Translations under genes and position numbers: made by a program
Shown here: positions 55,443 to 64,000 of the stretch, piece by piece
Layout: each line of letters begins with the position of its first letter
Position numbering within the stretch: the first letter of the stretch is position 1
Source: Diphasiastrum complanatum
Taxonomy: Eukaryota; Streptophyta; Lycopodiopsida; Lycopodiales; Lycopodiaceae
Assembly: GCA_029204225.1 (NCBI GenBank)
Contig: CM055095.1
Span: forward strand, 10,450,683 to 10,514,682
Direction: 5' to 3'
Length of the DNA stretch: 64,000 nucleotides
Notes under the pieces: model-generated
What the model saw: only the letters and a program-made list of their open reading frames with translations
Database searches by the model: none
Told to the model about the DNA's origin: nothing

Positions 55443-56536
55443 GTGAAAAAGATATCATGAAGATTTCGAAATTCGATCAATCGGTACTTCTCAAAAATGA
55501 TAAATCTCTCAAAATCCAAATCAGAATATAAATTTGACAGAGACTTGATCTGGAAAATCAGAAATTAAAAATAGGACTGGCGAAGGTTCACTTGGCGAAG
55601 GTTGGCTCGGCGAAGGTTCAACAGTGCTATTTTGGGAAAAAAAAACTCTCTGAACAACTTTTCTGACAATTTCTCGGGTAATAACCTTTGCCGACCTCTC
55701 AAATGAAAGATCTGACACAGATAAAACTATGGAAAATCGGGCGAAGGTTTCTGACACAAGAAAATACAGTTTCTGTACTTTGGCGAGGGTAAAAATCAAG
55801 ATTTTCTATGATCTGATCAAGAAGAGTCTTCGTCGAACTCAAAAATAGTATTTTACTATAAATAGAATGTTCTGAAACTCGGCGAAGGTTCTGGTGAATG
55901 ATCAAAAGTAATATTGGTATTTTTGCAAAAAAGTGACTTTTTTGGCAAAAATATGGCAATATGACAACTGATCCTCTGAAAACCTTTCTATTTTTGGTAT
56001 TATTCTTCGCCGACCTGGCAGTAGATAGATCTAAATCACACCTATGCACAGTGAATCGAGCGAAGGTTCTTTTTCTGTAATTTTAGGGTTTTGGTGACTT
56101 TTTGGTGTTTTTTTGCGGTTTTTCTGATGTTTCTGGAAATTTGCTGGGAATTAATCTTCGCCCTTCAAACTGAAGGTTCTGTGAACAAAACTGAAGGTGT
56201 CTGCAACTCGGCGAAGGTTTCTTGAAAGAGGGTAAAAAGTTATCAGCTTTGATGACACTTTTTGCCTCTTTTTGACCAGATCTGGCAGATTTGGCCGATT
56301 TTTGTTGTTTTTCCTGATATCTCAGATCCAAATGGATCTTAAGATTGGTGATCTGAATAGCTTTCCCTATTTAATAATCAAAATAGATTTCAAACAACCA
56401 AATCCACTCAAATCAAGCAAAATCAATTCCAAACTAACCCTAAAATGCAAATCTAACACTATTCATGCCACGACAAGATGCCTAATGCAAGCTAAACTAT
56501 CCAACAATCATGCTGCAAACTGAAAAATTGGCGTAG
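55443..56536 (-). other. Leader of element B, LTR-proximal part
   Basis: It corresponds to the complete leader of element C (about 62880-63986). The first 465 bp duplicate 49157-49610. It carries many GGCGAAGGTT/AACCTTCGCC motifs, for example 55580, 55594, 55610, 55740, 55879, 56060 and 56210. No ORF is conserved between the copies. Confidence 0.85.
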
Positions 56537-56555
56537 CTCCCCAGCAACGACGCCA
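56537..56555 (-). other. Primer-binding site of element B (tRNA-Asp type)
   Basis: On the minus strand TGGCGTCGTTGCTGGGGAG follows the LTR after four bases. It differs by two bases from the TGGCGCCGTTGCCGGGGAG site, complementary to the 3' end of plant tRNA-Asp, used by several plant Ty3 lineages. Confidence 0.85.
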
Positions 56556-56559
56556 AAAT

Positions 56560-57331
56560 TGTAGTGGGTTTCTTTCTTTGCCTAATCTCAAACCAAGATC
56601 TAGTCAATCTAGCATTAAAGAGACGAGATTAGTTGTCACGCGTAAGTTCGTTCCCATGAGAGCGATAGTATAGTTCAGATTTTAACATGAATGGAGGATC
56701 CAAATCTAACTCTAACATCCATTAACCCTACAATCCATTAACACTACATCCATTAACCCTACGATCCATTTAACACTACACATCCACGACAAAGATAGCT
56801 TACCCTTTCTCTCTCTCCTTTTCTCTCTCATAAAAAGTATAATAACATACAATTCCAATAACATTCAGATCCAACAATTAGCAAAAACCAAAGAAAGCAT
56901 GAGAGATGGAGAAGGAAAAAAGAAGAGCAAGGACATTCATCAATCCATTTTTGAAGAGAACCAATCTGCTTTATTGAAATGAGGAAATGAACATGAGGAG
57001 CAACTCGAGTTGGTCCCTTTTTATAGTAGAGAGGAGGACCCTGGCCTCTGAATCCTATTGGTCCATTTCTACCTCCCTAATTATTCAAATTTAAAAAAGT
57101 GTGGGAACCATCAAAATTGGAGGGAAACCCAACTTTATTCACTAACCTGACATTTAGGCCCTGCGACATTAAAAGTCCCGCAAAAAGGCCTAAAGTCCTT
57201 TTATTGACTTTTAACTAATCAATCAAATCTCTATGTGATCATCAGGTTGGACTTACACACGCAGGGTGCCAAATCCCTCTCACTTATTAACTAGGGTTAG
57301 GGTTGCCTTGGGATCCACAAACCCTCCAACA
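56560..57331 (-). repeat. Complete LTR shared by elements B and C (772 bp)
   Basis: On the minus strand it starts TGTTGGAGGG and ends CCCACTACA (TG...CA). It is at once the 5' LTR of B (PBS of B on its left) and the 3' LTR of C (ORF3 of C on its right). A TATAAAAA box is at 57018-57025 and AATAAA at 56970-56975, both on the minus strand, giving a plausible U3-R-U5 order. No GGCGAAGG motif occurs inside the LTR. Confidence 0.9.
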
Positions 57332-58595
57332 GCGTGAAATAGGTGCCTGTACTTCTTCTTCTTCAAAGCCCTCAAGCACGGTGGCGTCGAACTGCTTCGG
57401 GGATTTCACAGCTTGGTCGACCCGAAGTGTGGCTGGGGCGTCTTCAGCTTGAAGTTGCTGGCATGAATCTTCAACACCGACAGTAGTATCATGGATTTGT
57501 TCGAATCCTCTTCCAGGGGATTGGAGTTCAAAGGGCGCAGGGCTTTGGGGCATTTCAAAAACTTCGGAGGCCCCAAGGGGGTCGGAATCATCGAACATAT
57601 CCATGAAATACTGTGTGTTTGGTGAAATAGCTTCGGTGTGCGGGGGTGAGGCGGCCTGGGCGGCTGTTATGGGAATGGTAGCCACAATAGTCACAGACTG
57701 TCCTTGAGTGGAAGCAGAGGTGAGGGAAGCATCAAAGGCGGGGGGAATAGGAAGTTCAGTGCGAGTAGCAGCAGGGGGTCAAAGCGCAGCTGACGATGTA
57801 TGCCTAGTACGACGTCGTGACGCGGAAGGCGAGTCAGGAATGACGATCTCGCTGCGTGGACAACGTCGACTATGTGAACTGGAGGCCTGGTGGGACGACT
57901 CGGTCGGTGCTTCTTCATAAATCGAAAGCACAGAATCCAGGTGGAAGCCATGGATTTTGTTTTCCAAGCGGGAGGCCGCTAGAAGAGACAACAAGGAGCC
58001 AGCAGCGAACTGCTGCCTAGTATTGCTCTTAAATTATATGGTTCAAGAGGGGCTTTGGCTATCTTGGCATAGGACTCGACTATCCTATGTAGGATCTGAG
58101 AAGCGATGCGATCTTTCCTGAGGTTGCCAACCATCAAGAAGTTATTCAGAAGCTGGGCAGCAGCGTGTATGGAAGGCTCAGTGATGGCATCGAGGAGATA
58201 TCCGTCATTGGTCCAATGCAAATCATTGGTTAGGTCGATGTAAGGCTTAATAGCCTGTTTAGCCTGCTTATGGTTGGGTGAGGCTTGGGTACCAGACGCT
58301 ATACCTATGGCAGCAAGGGCGGCCTCAGTCACGTGCACCTTGTGTGTGGCTCCCTGAAAGGTGATGTAAAATTTGGATTTCTCTTCCACGTACTGAAGGC
58401 AAGAGTGATGAAATCCATATTGATTCTCCCTGAAAAGGCTCTCTCATGAATACTCATTGCAATAAGCAGAGGCTCCGCAAGGGTCATCCACTGAGTGACC
58501 ATGCTTGTGCTAGGAAGTATCATGATATCCGTAGCAGATGGGACATCACCATGGATAGTATAGCGAGGAGACTGGGAAGTATCTGTGGAAGACAT
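57332..58595 (-). pseudogene. ORF3 of element C, broken and with a different end
   Basis: It starts MSSTDTSQSPRYTIH like copy B. A 5-bp loss near 58385 and a deletion of about 45 bp near 58035 break the frame. The Ser/Pro-rich middle (58000-57640) matches B. After SPN (about 57625) the copies part. C continues with an acidic stretch (MDMFDDSDPLGASEVFEMP...) up to the LTR at 57332, while B has an unrelated 280-residue end. C lacks the B-type polypurine tract, so its end probably arose by deletion into the LTR. Confidence 0.75.
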
Positions 58596-58834
58596 GATGA
58601 TCAGAAACGAAAAGTAAGACGTGCGAATGTATATCAGAAAGCAGTTCAGAAAGTTTGGAAGGCTTTGGTCGCGGGAAAAAATCGCAAGAGCTTCGCTAGC
58701 ACAAGTGAGGAATGAATCGAATTCAGCCAACTTATAGGTGAATTTGGAGGGTCCATTACACTGAATACTAGTTTGGCTGATCAGTTCTGAACAAAAATTT
58801 GTAGGCATATACAGTACTGTGAAAATAGGCTATA

Positions 58835-59190
58835 ACAAACTCGGCAAAGGTTTCTGGAGATCTGAACCTCTACGGCGAACATTTTCCAGGGTTGGCGAAG
58901 GATAAACCTTCGCCTAGGAGGGTCCTTCGCCCAAGTACTGTCATAAATGCATTTTTTCAAGATCTGAGGCTATGGCCAACCTAATTTTGACATTTTAAGA
59001 CCATCTAGCATGTCAGCGAAGGTTCATAATGAGAGTAAGGTACTCGGCGAAGGTTCCCAAAATGGCATATTGATGATCATTCGCCTGACTCAAAAAATGT
59101 ATTTTTTCTGGACAAGAACCTTCGCCCACCTCAATATAGACATATCTGAAGTGTTTGTACAGTCTGGAGGCTCAGCGAAGGTTTCTAATA
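58835..59190. repeat. Array of GGCGAAGGTT/AACCTTCGCC motifs, element C spacer
   Basis: It has the same place and number of motifs as the array in element B (43480-43840), in both orientations, for example 58894, 58907, 58924, 59018, 59045 and 59118. Several sites have drifted by one base. Confidence 0.85.
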
Positions 59191-59433
59191 CTGTATAGGC
59201 AACATCTGACCGAAACAGTGATTTTCTAAGTCATTTTTCATCAAAATACTATCCTTCCTTTTTTCCATGCTGATGACTTTTCTGACTTTTGCTCATCGGT
59301 CTTTTCTCATTTTTTATTTTTATTTTTTTTATTTATTTTTTTTACTGTCTTTTTCAAAACAAAAAACTGAACAATCAAATATTGAAAACAAAAAATTGAA
59401 AGAAAAACAAATAAAATTAAAAAATCATTGAGA

Positions 59434-60700
59434 TCAGACTTGCTGAACTGGCGGAGCAGGCTGCCAAAACTTGCGTAATCGACTGCCATTCACTGGAGTA
59501 TCAAATCGTTTTCCATCCAAGTGCTCAAGAATTACTGCGCCATAGTTCAGGATTTCCTTCACTTTATACGGGCCTTCACCGGTAAACTTCAATTTTCCCT
59601 TGATCAGCTTGGTTTTATACATCAGTGCAAGATCTCCTGCTTTCAAATCCTTTTTGTGCAATCGACGATCGTGCCATGCCTTTCGGCGGGCTTTCTCTAC
59701 TGCTAACGCATGAACTGCCATCAATCATGTTTCACATAATTTGTGTAACACTTCATGACGTAGTTGTAAAGACTTATCATCATTTAACCGTTCTGTTGCC
59801 GCTACGCGTAAAGATGAGATTAAAAATTCAATTGGCATGACAACATCTTGACCATAAACCAGTTGAAAGGGTGTTTGATTTGTACTATTTTTGTAAGCGG
59901 TTCTGAATGCCCATAACGCTTCATACAGTTTATGTTCCCAATCAGACCGACTCGCTTCAACTGTCTTCGTCATAATAGTTCAGAAAATCTTATTGGAAGA
60001 TTCAGCTTGGCCATTCCCTCTGGGATAGTAAGGAGTACTAAATTTGTGTATCACAAAAAAATCTTCCAGTAAACACTTTATTATTTGATTAACAAAGTGT
60101 GTACCCCGGTCACTGACAATCTCGATCGGACATCCAAATCTGATTATAATATTTTCATAGAGAAACTTGGCCATAGATTTTGCATCAGCAACTTTGACAG
60201 CTTTGGCTTCAACCCACTTGGTCATATAATCAGTTGCTACAGTAATGTATCGGGCCTAAGATCCTTGCGCAGCAGGATGAATAGGACCAACATAATCCAG
60301 TCCCCATTTTTCAAAAGGTGCTTGCGATAAAACCGAATGCAAGGGTTCATAGTTCTGTCTAGTAGGCCGTTGTGCTCGTTGGCAAACATCACATGTCTGA
60401 ATATGATTTTCTGTGTCCTTATGAAGCGTAGGCCACCAACAACCTGATTGCAAAAGTTTGCGAACAGTAATATCTGTAGAGAAGTGTCCTCCGCCCATGC
60501 CATCATGTGAAAACATAATTAAATCTGGGATTTCATGCGGTAACACACATCTACGTAGAATATTGTCTGAACCACGACGATACAATTGTCCTACAATCAA
60601 TTGATAAGGTTGAGCCTTATGAATCAATTGTCTCTTCTGTACTTTTGTCAAGGAGTCATTCGGTTGTCCTAGCATCAAGTACTCAACAATATCCATTGCC
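59434..60700 (-). pseudogene. Integrase of element C
   Basis: The best-preserved integrase of this family. Zinc domain HDGMGGGH...CDVCQR (about 60520-60375). Catalytic core with Asp in WGLDYVGP (about 60305), Asp in VSDRGTHF (about 60115) and Glu in NGQAESSN (about 60010). The C-terminal domain carries LALMYKTKLIKGKLKF and ends at 59434. The frame is cut by TAG near 60255 (also present in A and B), TGA near 59980 and TGA near 59725. All three catalytic acids survive. Confidence 0.88.
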
Positions 60701-60729
60701 CACTCAGGTACTGCTCCGATAATTCATCA

Positions 60730-61320
60730 TCCACTTCGGTGTGGTGCGGATTCAATTCGTGAAACGTGATCGGCTAGATAATGTTGCTTCCCCTTTCGAA
60801 CCACAATTCGAAAGTCAAATTCAGTCAATAACAGTAACCATCTTGCAATACGTCCAGTATTTCACGTCTTGTTTACCAAGTAACGGCTGATGATCTGTAT
60901 AAAAGGCAAAGTGCGTTTCCATGAGGTAGTGACAAAATTTCCAAACAGAAAAAATCATGGCTAACGCTTCACGTTCTGTTGTTGAATAATTGTTCTCCGG
61001 ATTTGTAAGTTGTCTGCTTGCAAATCGTATAGGATAATCCTTCTTATAATCACCTGGCTGCGTCAAAACTGATCCAATGGCATATTTCGAAGCATCCGTG
61101 TGAACATGAAATTCAATCGTCCAATCTGGAGAACGCAGGATTGGTGCTGAAGTTAATGCTTTTTTAAATTTTTCAAAGGCTTCTAACGCCTCTACTGTCC
61201 AAATAGGAACAATAGTCAGTTTGTATATAGGTCGTGCTAAGTCCGCAAAAAAGATAATAAAAATTCGATAGTACTTCGCATGACCCATAAACACTAAGCT
61301 TCCGCTCCAACAAAGCAATC
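60730..61320 (-). pseudogene. RNase H of element C
   Basis: Frame 61318-60821 runs from GHAKYYRIF through FADLARPIYKL, HTDASKYAIGSVL and TEREALAMIFSV to TDHQPLL, then shifts. The remaining FDFRIVVRKGKQHYLADHVSRIES part follows in another frame to about 60740. A 27-bp loss near 60725 removes part of the linker present in B. Confidence 0.85.
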
Positions 61321-61606
61321 CAAAATGCTTTCAGTAAAAGGTAATGGAAAATGATCCTTCCGCGTCACTTTGTTCAAAGATTCACACAGACTCTCAATTT
61401 CTCATTCTTCTTAGGAACAATGACAATTGGTGAGATCCATTCGGTATACTCGATCTCCTAAATGAAATCGGCTTAATAAGTAACATGCGGAGTGCTTGAT
61501 ATTGTTCAGGATTAAGTTGTGATCCAACTTGTACAATCTTTTCTCGCTCTCCTGGTTCAGCAAAATTTATTGGATGTGTCCTAGCTGGGCCATCGTAAAC
61601 ATCCAT
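61321..61606 (-). pseudogene. RT N-terminal remnant of element C
   Basis: ARTHPINFAEPGEREKIVQVGSQ (61590-61510) is the conserved segment before RT. After a deletion come PKKNEKLRVCVN and, one base out of frame, NKVTRKDHFPLPFTESILD (about 61380-61325), the first RT motif. It is joined directly to YVFMGHAKYY, so the palm with the catalytic DD is gone. On the other side, the join to gag at about 61607 removed the protease. Confidence 0.8.
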
Positions 61607-62783
61607 CCAAGCGGTGCTCTGATCCAGTTTCGAGATGCTTGTTGTTGCGCGGCAGCATAAATAGCATACTGTTTTGAAGATCCACCCTCTTGATCATTAC
61701 CATAGTTCCATTGCTCAGCACTTCTGTACGGTTCTGGTTCCATCAAATTGGCAGGAGGAGCGGAGTGCTTTGGTGGGGCAGGTAAGGCTAAACGTTCCGG
61801 GTATCCAAGAGCAGATTGTCGAGGTCTAGCTACTGGATTTCCTCCATACTGTGGTTCTCGATATCCCATTTGGGCATACAGTTGCTGAATTATCCGAGGA
61901 TTGAAGTTGCAAAAAGCAGTCTCATGATCAGGTGAATTACACAAATGGCATACACTGATTTTCATTTGGTTTTTCAATTGAGGACACTCATTCACTGTGT
62001 GATTTCCCGTACAAATAGAACACCAGACATTTTCCCTGGTAGGAAAAGTCTTCGCAAACTTCTCAGGTTCCTTATGCGCTTGTCCGTGGAAATCTTCCAA
62101 TGCTTTAATCTTCTCATCAAATTGCGACTGCAACTTTTCCATCTGTTTCTGCTGGTTCTTCCCGAGTTTCTCGAACTCGTTGAGCATCATTTCTACAGTA
62201 GCGTTGACATTCGTGGATGCAATGGTGGTGGATGTCGTTGGGGTCCCGAATTGCATCATCCATAGCATTCTGCAACATTGCGTACTCATTATGGCGTTTC
62301 AGCTCACATCTGATCCGTTTAGGTAAACCTGACAAAAACCACATAATCATGGCATTTTTGTTAATTAGCTCAGGTTCACATTCAGATCTGAGGCGTTTCA
62401 CCCTTTCAATGTAATCTCGAACCATTTCCCGCTTTCCCATTTTAATTTTACTTAAAAGTAGGAAAGGGTCTTCCATAAACTTCCACGGTTTGAACCGTGT
62501 GATAAGGGCTCTTTTAACAACCTCCCAATCTATACGCTCAGTTTCATCTTGATTATAGAACCAATCTTGTGTTGCGCCTGTTAAGGCCATAGGAAAAAGC
62601 ATAAGTTTATCTTGGGGAAAAAATCTCGCCATAGACTTCACAAGATTCAGCATAGATCTGAAAAAATCTAACTGGATCTGTTAATCCATTGTATTTGGGT
62701 AGATCCAAACGGGGTGCTCTTCTAACAATGATTGGATTGACTTCCTGAGGAGCACCTCCAGGAACAGCTCCAGGGGCAGCCAT
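61607..62783 (-). pseudogene. Gag of element C
   Basis: ATG 62783 opens MAAPGAVPGGAPQEV. A one-base insertion near 62625 separates this from the capsid frame (DKLMLFPMALTGATQDWFYN...). Another loss near 62245 removes the acidic linker of copy B. The frame 62289-61620 then keeps KNQQKQMEKLQSQ (CAG where B has TAG), CSICTGNHTVNEC and CHLCNSPDHETAFC. The last two knuckles found in B are deleted. Confidence 0.85.
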
Positions 62784-63986
62784 CTTCATAGATTCAAATC
62801 AAGCAGACAATGAGATTGGATCTAGATTTCTCAATCAAAAACTATCTCAGATCAGATCTGCTAGAACTATTCCACTTTTTAAGAATCAGATCGTGAAAAA
62901 GATTTCGAAATTTAATCAATCGATACTTCTAAAAAATGAAAAATTTCTCGGAATCCAGATCAGACTGTAACAAATTTGACCCAAATTTTGACAGAGACTT
63001 GATCTGGAAAATCAGAACCTAAAAATAGAACAGGCGAAGGTTCCCCAGGCGAAGATTGGCTCGGCGAAGGTTCAGCAGTGCTATTTTGGGAAAAAATTCT
63101 TTGATCAACTTTTCTGACAATTTCTTTGGAAATAACCTTCGCCGAACTCTCAGATGCAAAATCTGACATAGATAAAACTAGGGTAAACCCGGCGAAGGTT
63201 TTTGACACACGAAAATACAGCTTATGTAGTCTGGCGAGGGTAAAAATCAAGATTTTCTATGATCTGGACAGGAAGAATGTTCGCCGAACTCAAAAATAGT
63301 ATTTTACTATAAATAGAATGTTTTGGAAACTCTGCAAAGGTTTTGGCGAAGGATCAAGAGTAATACTGGTATTTTTGCAAAAAAGTGACTTTTTTGGCAA
63401 AAATATGGCAATATGACAACTGATCTTCTGAAAAACCTTATATTTTTGGTATTATTCTTCGCCGACCTGGCAGTAGATAGATCTGAATCACACCTATGCA
63501 CAGTGAATCGGGCGAAGGTTCTTTTTCTGTATTTTTAGGGTTTTGGTGATTTTTTGGTGTTTTTTGACGGTTTTTCTGATGTTTCTGGAAATCTGCTGGG
63601 AAGGATTGTTCACCCTTCAAACTGAAGGTTCTGTGATCAAAACCGAAAGTGTCTGCACCTCGGCGAAGGTTTCCCGAAAGAGGGCAAAAAGTTATCAGCT
63701 CTGATGGCGATTTTTGTCTCTTTTTGACCAGAATCTGGCGGATTTGACTGATTTTTGTTGTTTTTTCTAATATCTCAGATCCAAATGGATCTTAAGATTG
63801 GTGATCTGAATAGCTTTCCTTGTTCTACAATCAGATTAGATTTAGAACAAACAAATCCACTCAAATCAAGCAAAATCACTCCCAAACTAACCCTAAATGC
63901 AGATCTAACACTATTCATGCAACGACAAGATGCCTAATGCAGCTAACCATCCACCAAACATGCTGCAAACTGAAAAATTGGCGTAG
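62784..63986 (-). other. Leader of element C
   Basis: About 1.2 kb of untranslated leader, undisturbed by the hAT insertion and therefore the reference for the empty site. It carries the GGCGAAGGTT motif array (for example 63032, 63064, 63137, 63190, 63344, 63510, 63662). Confidence 0.85.
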
Positions 63987-64000
63987 CTCCCCGGCAACGG
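63987..64000 (-). other. Primer-binding site of element C, cut by the window edge
   Basis: CTCCCCGGCAACGG on the plus strand equals the first part of the B site (56537-56550) and matches the tRNA-Asp consensus (CCGTTGCCGGGGAG on the minus strand) better. Confidence 0.8.

Larger units (their letters stand above)
41209..56559 (-). mobile_element. Ty3/gypsy element B (minus strand), interrupted by a hAT transposon
   Basis: Reading leftwards: shared 5' LTR (57331-56560), primer-binding site (56555-56537), leader, hAT insertion (about 55442-49611), rest of leader, gag (49044-47349), protease (47313-45922), RT remnant, RNase H, integrase (to about 44062), spacer with repeated motifs, ORF3 (43241-41358), polypurine tract and a 99-bp remnant of the 3' LTR (41209-41307). 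Most of RT and most of the 3' LTR are missing, so it cannot move on its own. Confidence 0.88.
57332..64000 (-). mobile_element. Ty3/gypsy element C (minus strand), right end cut by the window
   Basis: Reading leftwards: primer-binding site at the very edge (64000-63987), leader, gag (62783-61607, lacking the last two knuckles), an RT N-terminal remnant, RNase H, integrase (60700-59434), spacer array, ORF3 (58595-57332) and the shared LTR. Protease and the RT palm are deleted. The 5' LTR must lie just beyond position 64000. Confidence 0.88.

Overview
This is nuclear DNA of a land plant, dominated by transposable elements. Two host genes with many introns can be assembled from splice-compatible exons. 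One is a plant-type NEDD1 WD40 gene on the + strand (11 exons, 8022-16830, complete, about 784 residues). The other is the 3' half of a mitochondrial Kae1/TsaD-type tRNA threonylcarbamoyltransferase gene (GCP1/OSGEPL1/QRI7 family) on the - strand. Its last five exons are scattered over 23715-40778, and the upstream exons lie beyond the right edge. The very long introns (about 6 kb, 10 kb and at least 23 kb), the many long (GA)n tracts and the old LINE and LTR copies suggest a large, slowly purged genome such as a fern or gymnosperm. The sequence does not prove the lineage.

Layout. 1-7950 is intergenic: a broken Ty3/gypsy copy A (+), a LINE reverse-transcriptase relic (+) and unassigned DNA. 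8022-16830 is NEDD1, with an antisense LINE in intron 2. 16831-23714 lies between the two convergent genes and holds a Ty1/copia relic split in two. 23715-40778 is the visible part of GCP1. Its introns hold a small hAT-type MITE with an 8-bp target duplication, a perfect 30-bp hairpin, a second LINE copy, a gag fragment (E, - strand) and a chromodomain-type Ty3 element (D, + strand) whose 3' end is duplicated. 41209-64000 would be GCP1 intron if the gene continues to the right. It is filled by two head-to-tail copies (B and C, - strand) of the same Ty3 family as A. B and C share one LTR at 56560-57331, and the window stops inside the primer-binding site of C. A 5.8-kb hAT transposon sits in the leader of B, between two copies of about 460 bp of that leader.

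The A/B/C family is the most unusual content. It has gag with four zinc knuckles, a separate protease ORF, RNase H and integrase. Downstream of integrase there is a further sense-strand ORF (about 628 codons in B) that I cannot assign to a known family. The leader and the pol-to-ORF3 spacer both carry arrays of a GGCGAAGGTT/AACCTTCGCC motif in both orientations. All three copies have lost the catalytic core of reverse transcriptase. Many inactivating stops in the elements are TAG at codons that are CAG, or expected to be Gln, in sister copies, as expected from deamination of methylated CHG sites.
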